Positions 6,246 through 12,568 of a stretch of 19,800 bases of DNA are shown in pieces. The number at the start of each line of letters is the position of its first letter. The first letter of the stretch is position 1. The DNA lies in NCBI GenBank assembly GCA_937988695.1, contig CALKHM010000003.1:1-19800 (forward strand), given 5' to 3'. The DNA is from an uncultured Microbacterium sp. GTDB lineage: Bacteria; Actinomycetota; Actinomycetes; Actinomycetales; Microbacteriaceae. Below the pieces are notes generated by a model. The model searched no databases and had not been told where the DNA came from. It saw nothing but the letters and a program-made list of their open reading frames with translations. The position numbers were made by a program, and so were the translations under genes.

Positions 6246-6909
6246 GCAGATCCGAAGCGATGCGCCGGTCCTGGTGATCGGACTCGGCCGATTCGGCGCG
6301 GCCTGCGCGGGCGAGCTGGACCGGCTGGACCGCGATGTCCTCGCCATCGACGAGAACCTCGAGCTCGTGCAGAAGTGGTCGGAGCGGGTCACGCACGCCG
6401 TGCAGGCCGACGCCCGCAACATCGACGCGCTCAAGCAGATCGGCGCGCAGGACTTCCAGGTGGCGGTGGTGGCCACGGGATCGTCCATCGAGTCGTCGGT
6501 GCTGATCACCGCGAACCTCGTCGACCTGAAGGTGCCGCAGATCTGGGCGAAGGCCGTGTCGCATTCGCACGGCAAGATCCTCGCCCGCGTCGGAGCGAAC
6601 CACGTCGTATACCCCGAGCGCGAGGCCGGCGAGCGCGTGGCGCACCTGGTCAGCGGGCGCATGCTCGACTTCATCCGTTTCGACGACGACTTCGTGCTGG
6701 CCAAGATGTACCCGCCGAGGTTCATCCGCGGGACGGGGCTGAACCAGTCCGGCGTGCGCACGAAGTTCAATGTCACGGTGGTCGGGGTCAAAAGCCCCGG
6801 CAGGCCGTTCCGCTACGCGGAGGCCGACACCGTGGTCACCAACCACGACCTCATCATCGTGTCGGGCACGAACTCCGACATCGAGCGCTTCGCGTCGCTC
6901 GAGCGCTGA
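6238..6909 (+). CDS. TrkA/KtrA-type RCK regulatory subunit of K+ uptake
   Basis: This encodes a 223-residue cytosolic RCK protein that gates the TrkH partner in response to nucleotides such as NAD(H), ATP/ADP or c-di-AMP. The N-terminal Rossmann domain shows VLVIGLGRFGAACAGELDRL and the acidic end of strand 2, LAIDEN. VVATGSSIESSVL follows. The RCK_C domain starts at about residue 140 (FDDDFVLAKMYPP) and ends TVVTNHDLIIVSGTNSDIERF. One Rossmann plus one RCK_C domain is the KtrA layout rather than the doubled E. coli TrkA. The start is TTG at 6238, inside the end of trkH, with GGAAAGG 7 nt upstream, so coupling to trkH translation is likely. Confidence 0.92.
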   Translation: MVEQIRSDAPVLVIGLGRFGAACAGELDRLDRDVLAIDENLELVQKWSERVTHAVQADARNIDALKQIGAQDFQVAVVATGSSIESSVLITANLVDLKVPQIWAKAVSHSHGKILARVGANHVVYPEREAGERVAHLVSGRMLDFIRFDDDFVLAKMYPPRFIRGTGLNQSGVRTKFNVTVVGVKSPGRPFRYAEADTVVTNHDLIIVSGTNSDIERFASLER

Positions 6910-6955
6910 GCCGCCGGCCGCGGCCGGGGCGCCGGGCTGGCCTGCCGCTGCTCCT

Positions 6956-6982
6956 CCTGCTGCTCCTGCTGCTCCTGCTGCG
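6956..6982. repeat. Three-copy 9-bp tandem repeat (CCTGCTGCT)
   Basis: CCTGCTGCT occurs at 6956-6964 and 6965-6973, with a third copy differing at its last base (6974-6982). It lies directly after trkA and before the palindromes. No ribosome site or conserved protein is associated with it. Confidence 0.7.
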
Positions 6983-7004
6983 CCAAATTCACATGAATTT
7001 GGCG
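6981..7004. terminator. 10-bp perfect hairpin downstream of trkA
   Basis: CGCCAAATTC and GAATTTGGCG surround an ACAT loop. The stem contains an AT-rich core that is unusual for this GC-rich region. It lies 72 bp after the trkA stop, where trkA and proC converge, so a bidirectional terminator role is plausible. No U-tract follows directly. Confidence 0.5.
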
Positions 7005-7043
7005 AATGCACATCAAACTGCCGCAAGTTTGATGTGCATTCGC
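7002..7043. repeat. 18-bp perfect inverted repeat (palindrome 1)
   Basis: GCGAATGCACATCAAACT (7002-7019) and its exact complement (7026-7043) surround a 6-nt loop. The palindrome overlaps the end of the preceding hairpin, and its right arm is also the first unit of a tandem repeat. It may terminate transcripts from both convergent genes or be a dispersed palindromic element. Confidence 0.75.
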
Positions 7044-7090
7044 GGGTTTGATGTGCATTCGCGGGTCGACGTGTGTTCGCGGGTCGACGT
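7027..7090. repeat. Tandem 19-bp repeat, decaying over four units
   Basis: GTTTGATGTGCATTCGCGG occurs twice perfectly (7027-7045 and 7046-7064). A divergent 18-bp unit GTCGACGTGTGTTCGCGG (7065-7082) and the start of a fourth, GTCGACGT (7083-7090), follow. The remainder to 7199 holds imperfect GCCGCATCC repeats and no gene. Confidence 0.7.
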
Positions 7091-7199
7091 CCGCCGCGGC
7101 AATGCGGCGCCACCGGCCGCATCCGCCGCATCCACACCCGCCGCATCCGCACTGGCCGCCGGATGTCAGGCACCACGACAGGATGCCGAAGAGCGCCGC

Positions 7200-8024
7200 T
7201 CAGCGACCCTCGGCGAGCTCCCTCGCGCGTGCGAGCGCAGCATCCGTCGCCCGCGCGAACACGTCGTCCAGGTGCGCGTCCTGCAGCACCGCGATCGCGC
7301 GCTCGGTCGTGCCCTTGGGGCTGGTGACGCGGCGACGCAACTCGGCGGGGTCCTCGCCGGATGCCTGCAGCAGCGCCGCCCCGCCGATGAACGTCTGCTC
7401 GGCCATCGTGCGAGCCGCGACGAGCGGGAAGCCCTTGCCGACGGCGGCCTTCGTGAATTCCTCGATGAGCAGGAACACATAGGCGGGGCCCGAGCCGGAG
7501 ATCGTCGACAGCGCGTCGATCTGCTCCTCGGGCACCTCGATCACGGTGCCGACGGTCTCGAACAGCGCCCGCACGACGCGGACCGTGTCGACATCGGCGA
7601 AGGTGCCCGCCGACAGGCCGGTGACGGCCTTTCCGACCAGCGCGGGCGTGTTCGGCATCGAGCGCAGAACGGGCATGCCGTCGGGAAGGATGCTCTCGAA
7701 GGTCGCGATCGTCACCCCCGCGGCGATGCTCACCACCGCGGTTCCCGGCCGCAGCGCAGGGGCGATCTCGCGCAGCAGGTCAGGCACCAGGGCGGGCTTG
7801 ACCCCGACCAGCACGATGTCCGCCGATGCCGCGGCATCCGTGTTGCCGTCCGGCGACCGCTCGAGCGCGACGCTGCGCACCCCCGACAGGCCCGCCAGCA
7901 CGGCGGCCTTGGTGGCTGTGCGGTTGGTGACGACGATGTCGGATGCCTGTCCGGACTCGACCAGACCGTGCAGGATCGCGCCACCCATGGAGCCGGCGCC
8001 AAGGATCGCGATGGGAGGGAGCAT
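7200..8024 (-). CDS. proC: Pyrroline-5-carboxylate reductase
   Basis: This cytoplasmic enzyme reduces 1-pyrroline-5-carboxylate to L-proline with NAD(P)H, the last step of proline synthesis. The 274-residue product has the usual family length. It shows an N-terminal Rossmann motif (ILGAGSMGGAI, residues 7-17), IVLVGVKP, PVLRSMPNTPALVGKAVTGL, and the C-terminal dimerisation domain with DALSTISGSGPAYVF and the signature VTSPKGTTERAI. The ATG at 8024 was chosen because a TAGGAT hexamer lies 7 nt upstream, indicating a leaderless transcript. An in-frame ATG at 8033 would add three residues but overlaps that hexamer. It converges on trkA and is divergent from the hydrolase gene. Confidence 0.95.
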   Translation of the reverse strand: MLPPIAILGAGSMGGAILHGLVESGQASDIVVTNRTATKAAVLAGLSGVRSVALERSPDGNTDAAASADIVLVGVKPALVPDLLREIAPALRPGTAVVSIAAGVTIATFESILPDGMPVLRSMPNTPALVGKAVTGLSAGTFADVDTVRVVRALFETVGTVIEVPEEQIDALSTISGSGPAYVFLLIEEFTKAAVGKGFPLVAARTMAEQTFIGGAALLQASGEDPAELRRRVTSPKGTTERAIAVLQDAHLDDVFARATDAALARARELAEGR

Positions 8025-8031
8025 GCCGCTC

Positions 8032-8037
8032 ATCCTA
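8032..8037 (-). promoter_or_regulatory. Putative -10 hexamer of proC
   Basis: TAGGAT on the minus strand lies 7 nt before the ATG at 8024, as in other apparently leaderless genes of this window. Confidence 0.45.
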
Positions 8038-8054
8038 CGGTGATCTCCCGCGGT

Positions 8055-8082
8055 TATAGTCGAGACAAGGACGCTGAGGAGG
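8055..8082 (+). promoter_or_regulatory. Putative -10 and strong Shine-Dalgarno site of the hydrolase gene
   Basis: TATAGT at 8055-8060 matches the -10 consensus at 5/6 positions, though no good -35 is visible. GAGGAGG at 8076-8082 lies 8 nt before the ATG at 8091 and fixes that start. Confidence 0.5.
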
Positions 8083-8090
8083 CCGATTCC

Positions 8091-9203
8091 ATGACCGTGT
8101 TCCACGGCATCGCCGCACGCATCGTCGAGACCCCGCGTCTGGCGGTGAACATCCTCGAGCGCACCGCCGACGACCCGGCCACGCCCGCTGAGCAGACGGT
8201 CGTCTTCGTGCACGGGAACGTGTCATCGGCCCTGTTCTGGCAGGAGATCATGGAGGACCTGCCCGGTGACATCCGCGCGATCGCCGTCGATCTGCGGGGG
8301 TTCGGCGGCACCGAAGCGCTGCCGGTGGATGCCACGCGGGGCCTTCGCGACTACGCCGACGACTTGCACGCGACGCTGCAGGCGCTCGATCTGGGCGCCG
8401 TGCACCTCGTGGGCTGGTCGATGGGCGGCGGCGTGATCATGCAGTATGCGCTCGACCATCCCGTGCGCAGCCTCACCCTGCAGGCGCCGGTCTCGCCGTA
8501 CGGCTTCGGCGGCACGCGCCGCGACGGGTCTCGGCTCACTCCTGACGACGCGGGCTGCGGTGGCGGCGGCGCGAACCCCGACTTCGTGCAGCGTCTGCGC
8601 GACCACGACACGTCGGCGGATGCCGCGACCTCGCCGCGCAGCGTGTTCCGATCGTCGTACGTGTCGGCCGAATACGCGACCGCGCACGAGGATGTCTGGG
8701 TGGAGTCCATGCTCACCACCTCCACGGCGGACGGCTGCTATCCCGGCGACAGCGTGCCCAGTGAGAACTGGCCGGGATTCGGCGCGGGCCGCACCGGCGT
8801 GCTGAACACCATGGCGCCGGGCCACTTCGACGTGTCGGGCATCGTCGCGCTCGACCCGAAGCCTCCCGTCCTGTGGGTGCACGGCACCGCCGACGCGATC
8901 GTGTCGGATGCGTCGTTCTTCGATCTCAACCAGCTCGGCAAGGCGGGGATCGTGCCTGGCTGGCCCGGCGACGAGGTTGCTCCTCCGCAGCCGATGGTCA
9001 GCCAGACCCGCGACGTGCTGGATGCGTACCAGGCCGCCGGCGGGCACGTCACCGAGCTCGAGCTCGAGGGCGTCGGGCACGCCCCGCACCTGGAGCGCCC
9101 CGGTCTGGTCCGCCGGGCACTGCTGCAGGTGATGGGCTACATCGGATCGCCGCACGACCCGGCGCCGCCGACTGAGACGATCATCCTGAAGTCCGCCGAC
9201 TGA
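8091..9203 (+). CDS. Alpha/beta hydrolase
   Basis: This encodes a 370-residue serine hydrolase of the alpha/beta fold. The oxyanion strand is VVFVHGNVSSALFW. The nucleophile elbow GWSMGG places Ser110, and the rest of the triad is Asp268 (HGTADAIV) and His330 (GVGHAPHLERP). A long cap of about 120 residues lies between the nucleophile and the acid. It is rich in Gly, Asp and Thr and probably sets substrate choice, which cannot be read from sequence. Esterase or epoxide/lactone hydrolase activity are options. No signal peptide is seen. The start is fixed by GAGGAGG 8 nt upstream. The protein ends in APPTETIILKSAD, nearly identical to the end of the unrelated CDF transporter encoded next. Confidence 0.87.
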   Translation: MTVFHGIAARIVETPRLAVNILERTADDPATPAEQTVVFVHGNVSSALFWQEIMEDLPGDIRAIAVDLRGFGGTEALPVDATRGLRDYADDLHATLQALDLGAVHLVGWSMGGGVIMQYALDHPVRSLTLQAPVSPYGFGGTRRDGSRLTPDDAGCGGGGANPDFVQRLRDHDTSADAATSPRSVFRSSYVSAEYATAHEDVWVESMLTTSTADGCYPGDSVPSENWPGFGAGRTGVLNTMAPGHFDVSGIVALDPKPPVLWVHGTADAIVSDASFFDLNQLGKAGIVPGWPGDEVAPPQPMVSQTRDVLDAYQAAGGHVTELELEGVGHAPHLERPGLVRRALLQVMGYIGSPHDPAPPTETIILKSAD

Positions 9204-9289
9204 ACCGGGGCCCCGGCCTCGCGCGCCTGTGCGCCCAGCCCAGGCCCCGGCACGCCCGCGCCCGCCTCGCTCCGGCGACCCCGGGCGGC

Positions 9290-9354
9290 GAGGGTGCATC
9301 TGACGGACGAGAGCGTGGGTGTCACCCGCATCCTCGTCCGTCAGATGCACTCTC
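9290..9354. repeat. 22-bp near-perfect inverted repeat (palindrome 2)
   Basis: Arms at 9290-9311 and 9333-9354 pair at 21 of 22 positions, and the odd pair is G-T (G-U in RNA). Both arms contain the core TCTGACGGACGAG or its complement. The 21-nt loop holds a smaller stem, GTGGGT with ACCCGC. It lies 32 bp before the CDF start and 87 bp after the hydrolase stop, and may end the hydrolase transcript. The rest of 9204-9385 is GC-rich without a gene. Confidence 0.8.
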
Positions 9355-9372
9355 GCGGTTTGCGCATGTCCG

Positions 9373-9378
9373 TAGACT
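9373..9378 (+). promoter_or_regulatory. Putative -10 hexamer of the CDF transporter gene
   Basis: TAGACT lies 7 nt before the ATG at 9386, and no Shine-Dalgarno sequence is visible. It lies 19 bp beyond the large hairpin, so the gene probably has its own leaderless promoter. Confidence 0.45.
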
Positions 9379-9385
9379 CGTCGGC

Positions 9386-10351
9386 ATGAGCTCATCCGGC
9401 GGGGGGAAGGCGATCGTCGCCGCGTTCCTGGCGAACATCGGCATCGCGCTGGCGAAGTTCGTCGCGTGGTTCTTCTCCGGATCGGCGTCGATGCTGGCCG
9501 AGGGCATCCACTCCCTCGCCGATAGCGGCAACCAGCTGCTGTTGCTGTTCGGCGGCAGGAGGTCCCGGCGCAGCGCCGACCAGGAGCATCCCTTCGGCTA
9601 CGGGCGCGAACGATACGTGTATGCGTTCGTCGTCGCGATCATCCTGTTCTCGGTCGGCGGTCTGTTCTCCATCTACGAGGGTGTCGAGAAGCTCACGCAC
9701 CCGCACGAGCTCGACCACGTGTGGCTGGCGGTGCTCGTGCTCGTGGTCGCGATCTGTCTCGAAGGGTTCTCGCTGCGCACGGCCATCCACGAATCGGCTC
9801 CGCACAAGCAGCGAGGCGAGTCGTGGTTCGCGTTCATCCGCCACGCCAAGGCACCCGAGCTGCCCGTCGTGCTGCTGGAGGACACAGCAGCGCTGACCGG
9901 TCTCGTGTTCGCGCTGCTGGGCGTCGGGCTGTCATGGCTGACCGGCGATCCGGTGTTCGACGCGATCGGCACGCTCATGATCGGCACACTGCTGATCCTC
10001 GTGGCGATCACGCTGGGCGTGGAGACCAAGAGCCTGCTCGTCGGCGAAGGCGCGCGGCCGGCGGATCTGACCGCCATCGTCGCGGCGATCCAGGACGGCC
10101 CTGAGATACGCCGGGTCATCCACATCAAGACGCTGTACCTCGGACCCGACGAGCTCCTGGTGGCCGCCAAGCTCGCGTTCGCCTCCGACGGACCGCTCGC
10201 GACCATCGCACACGACATCGACGCCGTCGAGGCTCGCATCCGCGCGGCGGTGCCGATCGCGCGGGTCATCTACCTCGAACCCGACCTCTACCGCCCCGAT
10301 GCGGACCACGCTCCGCCCACCGAGGCCGTCATCTTGAAATCGGAGGACTGA
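9386..10351 (+). CDS. Cation diffusion facilitator (CDF) metal efflux transporter
   Basis: This encodes a 321-residue proton-coupled divalent-cation exporter of the inner membrane with the six-helix CDF fold. The metal-site motif is His42-Ser-Leu-Ala-Asp46 in AEGIHSLADSGNQ. A second half-site is probably VVLLEDTAALTG on helix 5. A cytosolic ferredoxin-like domain follows from about residue 215 (ARPADLTAIVAAIQDGPEIRRVIHIKTLYLGPDELLVAAK). Zn2+, Mn2+ or Fe2+ are possible substrates, and HxxxD rather than DxxxD at the first site fits Zn or a mixed range. It overlaps the next gene by 1 bp (TGATG). Its C-terminus, APPTEAVILKSED, is shared with the upstream hydrolase. Confidence 0.9.
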   Translation: MSSSGGGKAIVAAFLANIGIALAKFVAWFFSGSASMLAEGIHSLADSGNQLLLLFGGRRSRRSADQEHPFGYGRERYVYAFVVAIILFSVGGLFSIYEGVEKLTHPHELDHVWLAVLVLVVAICLEGFSLRTAIHESAPHKQRGESWFAFIRHAKAPELPVVLLEDTAALTGLVFALLGVGLSWLTGDPVFDAIGTLMIGTLLILVAITLGVETKSLLVGEGARPADLTAIVAAIQDGPEIRRVIHIKTLYLGPDELLVAAKLAFASDGPLATIAHDIDAVEARIRAAVPIARVIYLEPDLYRPDADHAPPTEAVILKSED

Positions 10352-11277
10352 TGGAATTCTGCGTGTTCACCGAGCCCCAGCAGGGGTTCAGCTACGCCGA
10401 ACAGCGCGCGCATGCCCAGGCCGCTGAACGGCTCGGCTTCGACGGCTGGTTCCGCAGTGACCACTACATGCGGATGGGCGAGGGCGACCCGCTGCCCGGC
10501 CCGACCGACTCGTGGACGACGCTCGCGGGTCTCGCGGTGGAGACCTCCCGCCTGCGGCTGGGCACCCTCGTGTCGTCGGCGACGCACCGGCACCCCAGCG
10601 TCCTCGCGATCCAGGTGGCCCAGGTGGACGCGATGAGCGGCGGCCGAGTCGAACTGGGCCTGGGTACCGGCTGGTTCGAGGCCGAGCACCGCGCCTACGG
10701 CATCCCGTTCCCCGCGCAGCGGTTCGGGATGCTGGAGGAACAGCTCGAGCTCATCACGGGCCTCTGGGATGCCGAAGGGCCATACGCGTTCGCGGGGAAG
10801 CACTACACGCTCATCGACTCGCCGGCGTTGCCCAAGCCCGCGCAACGGCGGGTGCCGATCATCGTCGGCGGCGGCGGACCACGTCGCACACCGGCCATCG
10901 CCGCGCGATCCGCGACGGAGTTCAACATCGGCTTCCAGCCCGAGCCGGTGATCGCGCAGAAGTTCGCGGGGGTTCGCGCCGCCTGCGAGGCGGAAGGCCG
11001 CGACCCCGGCACGCTGAAGCTCTCGGTGGCGCTGCCGACGATCGTCGGCACCGACGAGGCCTCGCTGTCGCGGCGCGCTGCCGCGGTGGGACGCGACCCG
11101 CAGGCCGTGCGCAACGACGGCGTCATCGCCGGACGACCTGACGAGGTCATCGAGAAGGTCACCCGGCTGCGCGACCTGGGCGCGCAACGCGTGTACTTCC
11201 AGCTCATCGACCTGCGCGACCTCGACCACCTCGAGCTGCTCGGCACGGAAGTGCTGCCGCAGGTGCGCGACCTGTAG
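10351..11277 (+). CDS. LLM-class F420-dependent oxidoreductase family protein
   Basis: This encodes a 308-residue luciferase-like (beta/alpha)8 barrel protein. It opens MEFCVFTEPQQGFSYAEQRAHAQAAERLGFDGWFRSDHY, followed by RLRLGTLVSSATHRHPSVLAIQVAQVDAMSGGRVELGLGTGWFEAEHRAYG, the signature of the F420/LLM class, and VPIIVGGGGPRRTPAIAAR. Enzymes of this class use F420 or FMN to oxidise or reduce varied substrates; the substrate and even the cofactor are not certain here. The ATG overlaps the CDF stop codon by 1 bp, so it is co-translated with the transporter. A functional link to metal export is not evident. Confidence 0.88.
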   Translation: MEFCVFTEPQQGFSYAEQRAHAQAAERLGFDGWFRSDHYMRMGEGDPLPGPTDSWTTLAGLAVETSRLRLGTLVSSATHRHPSVLAIQVAQVDAMSGGRVELGLGTGWFEAEHRAYGIPFPAQRFGMLEEQLELITGLWDAEGPYAFAGKHYTLIDSPALPKPAQRRVPIIVGGGGPRRTPAIAARSATEFNIGFQPEPVIAQKFAGVRAACEAEGRDPGTLKLSVALPTIVGTDEASLSRRAAAVGRDPQAVRNDGVIAGRPDEVIEKVTRLRDLGAQRVYFQLIDLRDLDHLELLGTEVLPQVRDL

Positions 11278-11300
11278 CCGTCGCGGGATCGGGTCGTTTC

Positions 11301-11430
11301 GACTCGCGGCGCTCGCTCAACGACCGGGAGACTCGCTGCGCTCGCTCAACGACCGGACTGCGCTCGCTCAACGACCGGGCTGCGCTCGCTCAACAACCGG
11401 GAGACTCGCTGCGCTCGCTCAACGACCGGG
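11301..11430. repeat. Five-copy array of a CTGCGCTCGCTCAACGACCG-type repeat
   Basis: Five units sharing GCGCTCGCTCAACGACCG follow one another at about 23-28 bp intervals. Three begin with GACTCGC (near 11301, 11329 and 11403) and two with CTGCGC (near 11358 and 11380). The fourth has one change (AACAACCG). The array fills the gap between the convergent LLM and tadA genes and supplies the tadA stop codon. Two related copies lie inside the helicase gene at 16751-16806, so this is a dispersed element. Confidence 0.85.
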
Positions 11431-11883
11431 TCGATGCTCGTCGAAGAACTGCCGCAGCAGGGCGGCGGCCGCATCCTCCCGCACCCCTCCGACGACCTCC
11501 GCGCGGTACGGCAGCCGGCGGTCACGCAGCACGTCGTACATCGACCCCGCCGCTCCGGCCTTGTCATCCCACGCGCCGAAGACCACCCGGGAGACGCGCG
11601 CCTGCAGGATCGCGCCCGCGCACATCAGGCAGGGCTCGAGCGTCACGACCAGCGTATGGCCTTCGAGATTCCATGAGCCGACGGTCGCGGCGGCCTGTCG
11701 CAGCGCCACGATCTCCGCGTGCGCAGTCGGGTCTCCCGTCTGTTCGCGCTCGTTGCTTCCCTCTGCGACGAAGCGGCCGGCGGCATCCACCACGACCGCC
11801 CCTACCGGCACGTCGCCGCCTGCGGCCGCCGCCGCCGCGAGCGCGAGGGCGCGGTCCATGGCCGGTGCGAACGAGAGGATCAC
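11419..11883 (-). CDS. tadA: tRNA-specific adenosine deaminase
   Basis: This cytoplasmic zinc enzyme deaminates A34 to inosine in tRNA-Arg(ACG). The 154-residue protein has the HAE motif (His55-Ala-Glu57, zinc ligand and proton shuttle) and PCLMC (Cys85 and Cys88, zinc ligands). DVPVGAVVVD precedes them and SRVVFGAWDDKAGAAGSMYDVL follows, as in bacterial TadA. The start is GTG at 11883 with a TACGCT hexamer 6 nt upstream, suggesting a leaderless mRNA. It is divergent from upp across 38 bp. Its last codons and its TGA lie inside the fifth unit of the downstream repeat array, so the native C-terminus may have been altered by the element. Confidence 0.92.
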   Translation of the reverse strand: MILSFAPAMDRALALAAAAAAGGDVPVGAVVVDAAGRFVAEGSNEREQTGDPTAHAEIVALRQAAATVGSWNLEGHTLVVTLEPCLMCAGAILQARVSRVVFGAWDDKAGAAGSMYDVLRDRRLPYRAEVVGGVREDAAAALLRQFFDEHRPGR

Positions 11884-11889
11884 GTGTCG

Positions 11890-11915
11890 AGCGTACGTGG
11901 TCGCCCGACTACCCT
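11890..11915. promoter_or_regulatory. Back-to-back -10 hexamers of tadA and upp
   Basis: Within the 38-bp gap, TACGCT (minus strand, 11890-11895) lies 6 nt before the tadA GTG. TACCCT (plus strand, 11910-11915) lies 6 nt before the upp ATG. Each -35 region must lie at or beyond the other gene's start, so the two promoters overlap. Confidence 0.45.
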
Positions 11916-11921
11916 GGAAGC

Positions 11922-12554
11922 ATGCGCGTGCACATCGCCGACCATCCGTTGATCACCCACAAGCTGACGGTACTGCGCGACGCGCGCACCCCCTCGCCGG
12001 TCTTCCGCCAGCTCACCGAGGAGCTCGTCACCCTGCTCGCCTACGAGGCCACGCGCAACGTGCGAGTCGCGCCGGTCGAGATCCAGACCCCGGTGGCAGC
12101 CACCACGGGGGTACGCATCGACGAGCCGCGGCCGATCGTCGTACCCATCCTGCGGGCCGGGCTCGGGATGCTCGAGGGCATGGTCAAGCTGCTGCCGACC
12201 GCGGAGGTCGGGTTCCTCGGCATGGTGCGTGACGAGCAGACGCTGCAGCCGACGACATACGCCGAGCGGCTTCCCGCCGACCTCAGCGATCGCCAGTGCT
12301 TCGTGCTGGACCCGATGCTGGCCACCGGCGGGTCGCTGGGCGCGGCCATCGACTTCCTGTTCCAGCGCGGCGCCCAGGACATCACCGCGATCTGCCTGCT
12401 AGGCACCCCCGAGGGCATCGCCAAGATCGACGAGCAGGTCGGCGATCGCGACGTGACGCTGGTGCTGGGTGCTCGCGACGAGCGGCTCAACGAGCGCGGC
12501 TACATCGTGCCGGGGCTCGGCGACGCGGGCGACCGGCTGTATGGCACCGTCTGA
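11922..12554 (+). CDS. upp: Uracil phosphoribosyltransferase
   Basis: This pyrimidine salvage enzyme converts uracil and PRPP to UMP in the cytoplasm. The 210-residue length is that of the E. coli family. The N-terminus is MRVHIADHPLITHKLTVLRD, followed by VVPILRAGLGMLEGM (residues 73-87). The PRPP-binding loop is DPMLATGGS (130-138), and the uracil-binding tail is RGYIVPGLGDAGDRLYGT. The ATG at 11922 matches the conserved N-terminus, whereas longer in-frame starts run through the tadA gene antisense. TACCCT 6 nt upstream suggests a leaderless transcript. It converges on corA with only 14 bp between stops. Confidence 0.97.
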   Translation: MRVHIADHPLITHKLTVLRDARTPSPVFRQLTEELVTLLAYEATRNVRVAPVEIQTPVAATTGVRIDEPRPIVVPILRAGLGMLEGMVKLLPTAEVGFLGMVRDEQTLQPTTYAERLPADLSDRQCFVLDPMLATGGSLGAAIDFLFQRGAQDITAICLLGTPEGIAKIDEQVGDRDVTLVLGARDERLNERGYIVPGLGDAGDRLYGTV

Positions 12555-12568
12555 GCGCCCGCGCGCAG

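Noticed and set aside
7091..7199. Imperfect GCCGCATCC repeats after the tandem block, as a possible repeat family of their own.
   Set aside because: GCATCC and GGATGC strings are common throughout the window, inside genes too, so this looks like general compositional bias.
6375..8090. A very long plus-strand open frame continuing into the hydrolase, which could be read as a 942-residue protein.
   Set aside because: It covers trkA out of frame, the repeat block and proC antisense. The hydrolase has its own strong ribosome site and a normal N-terminus at 8091. High GC keeps false frames open.
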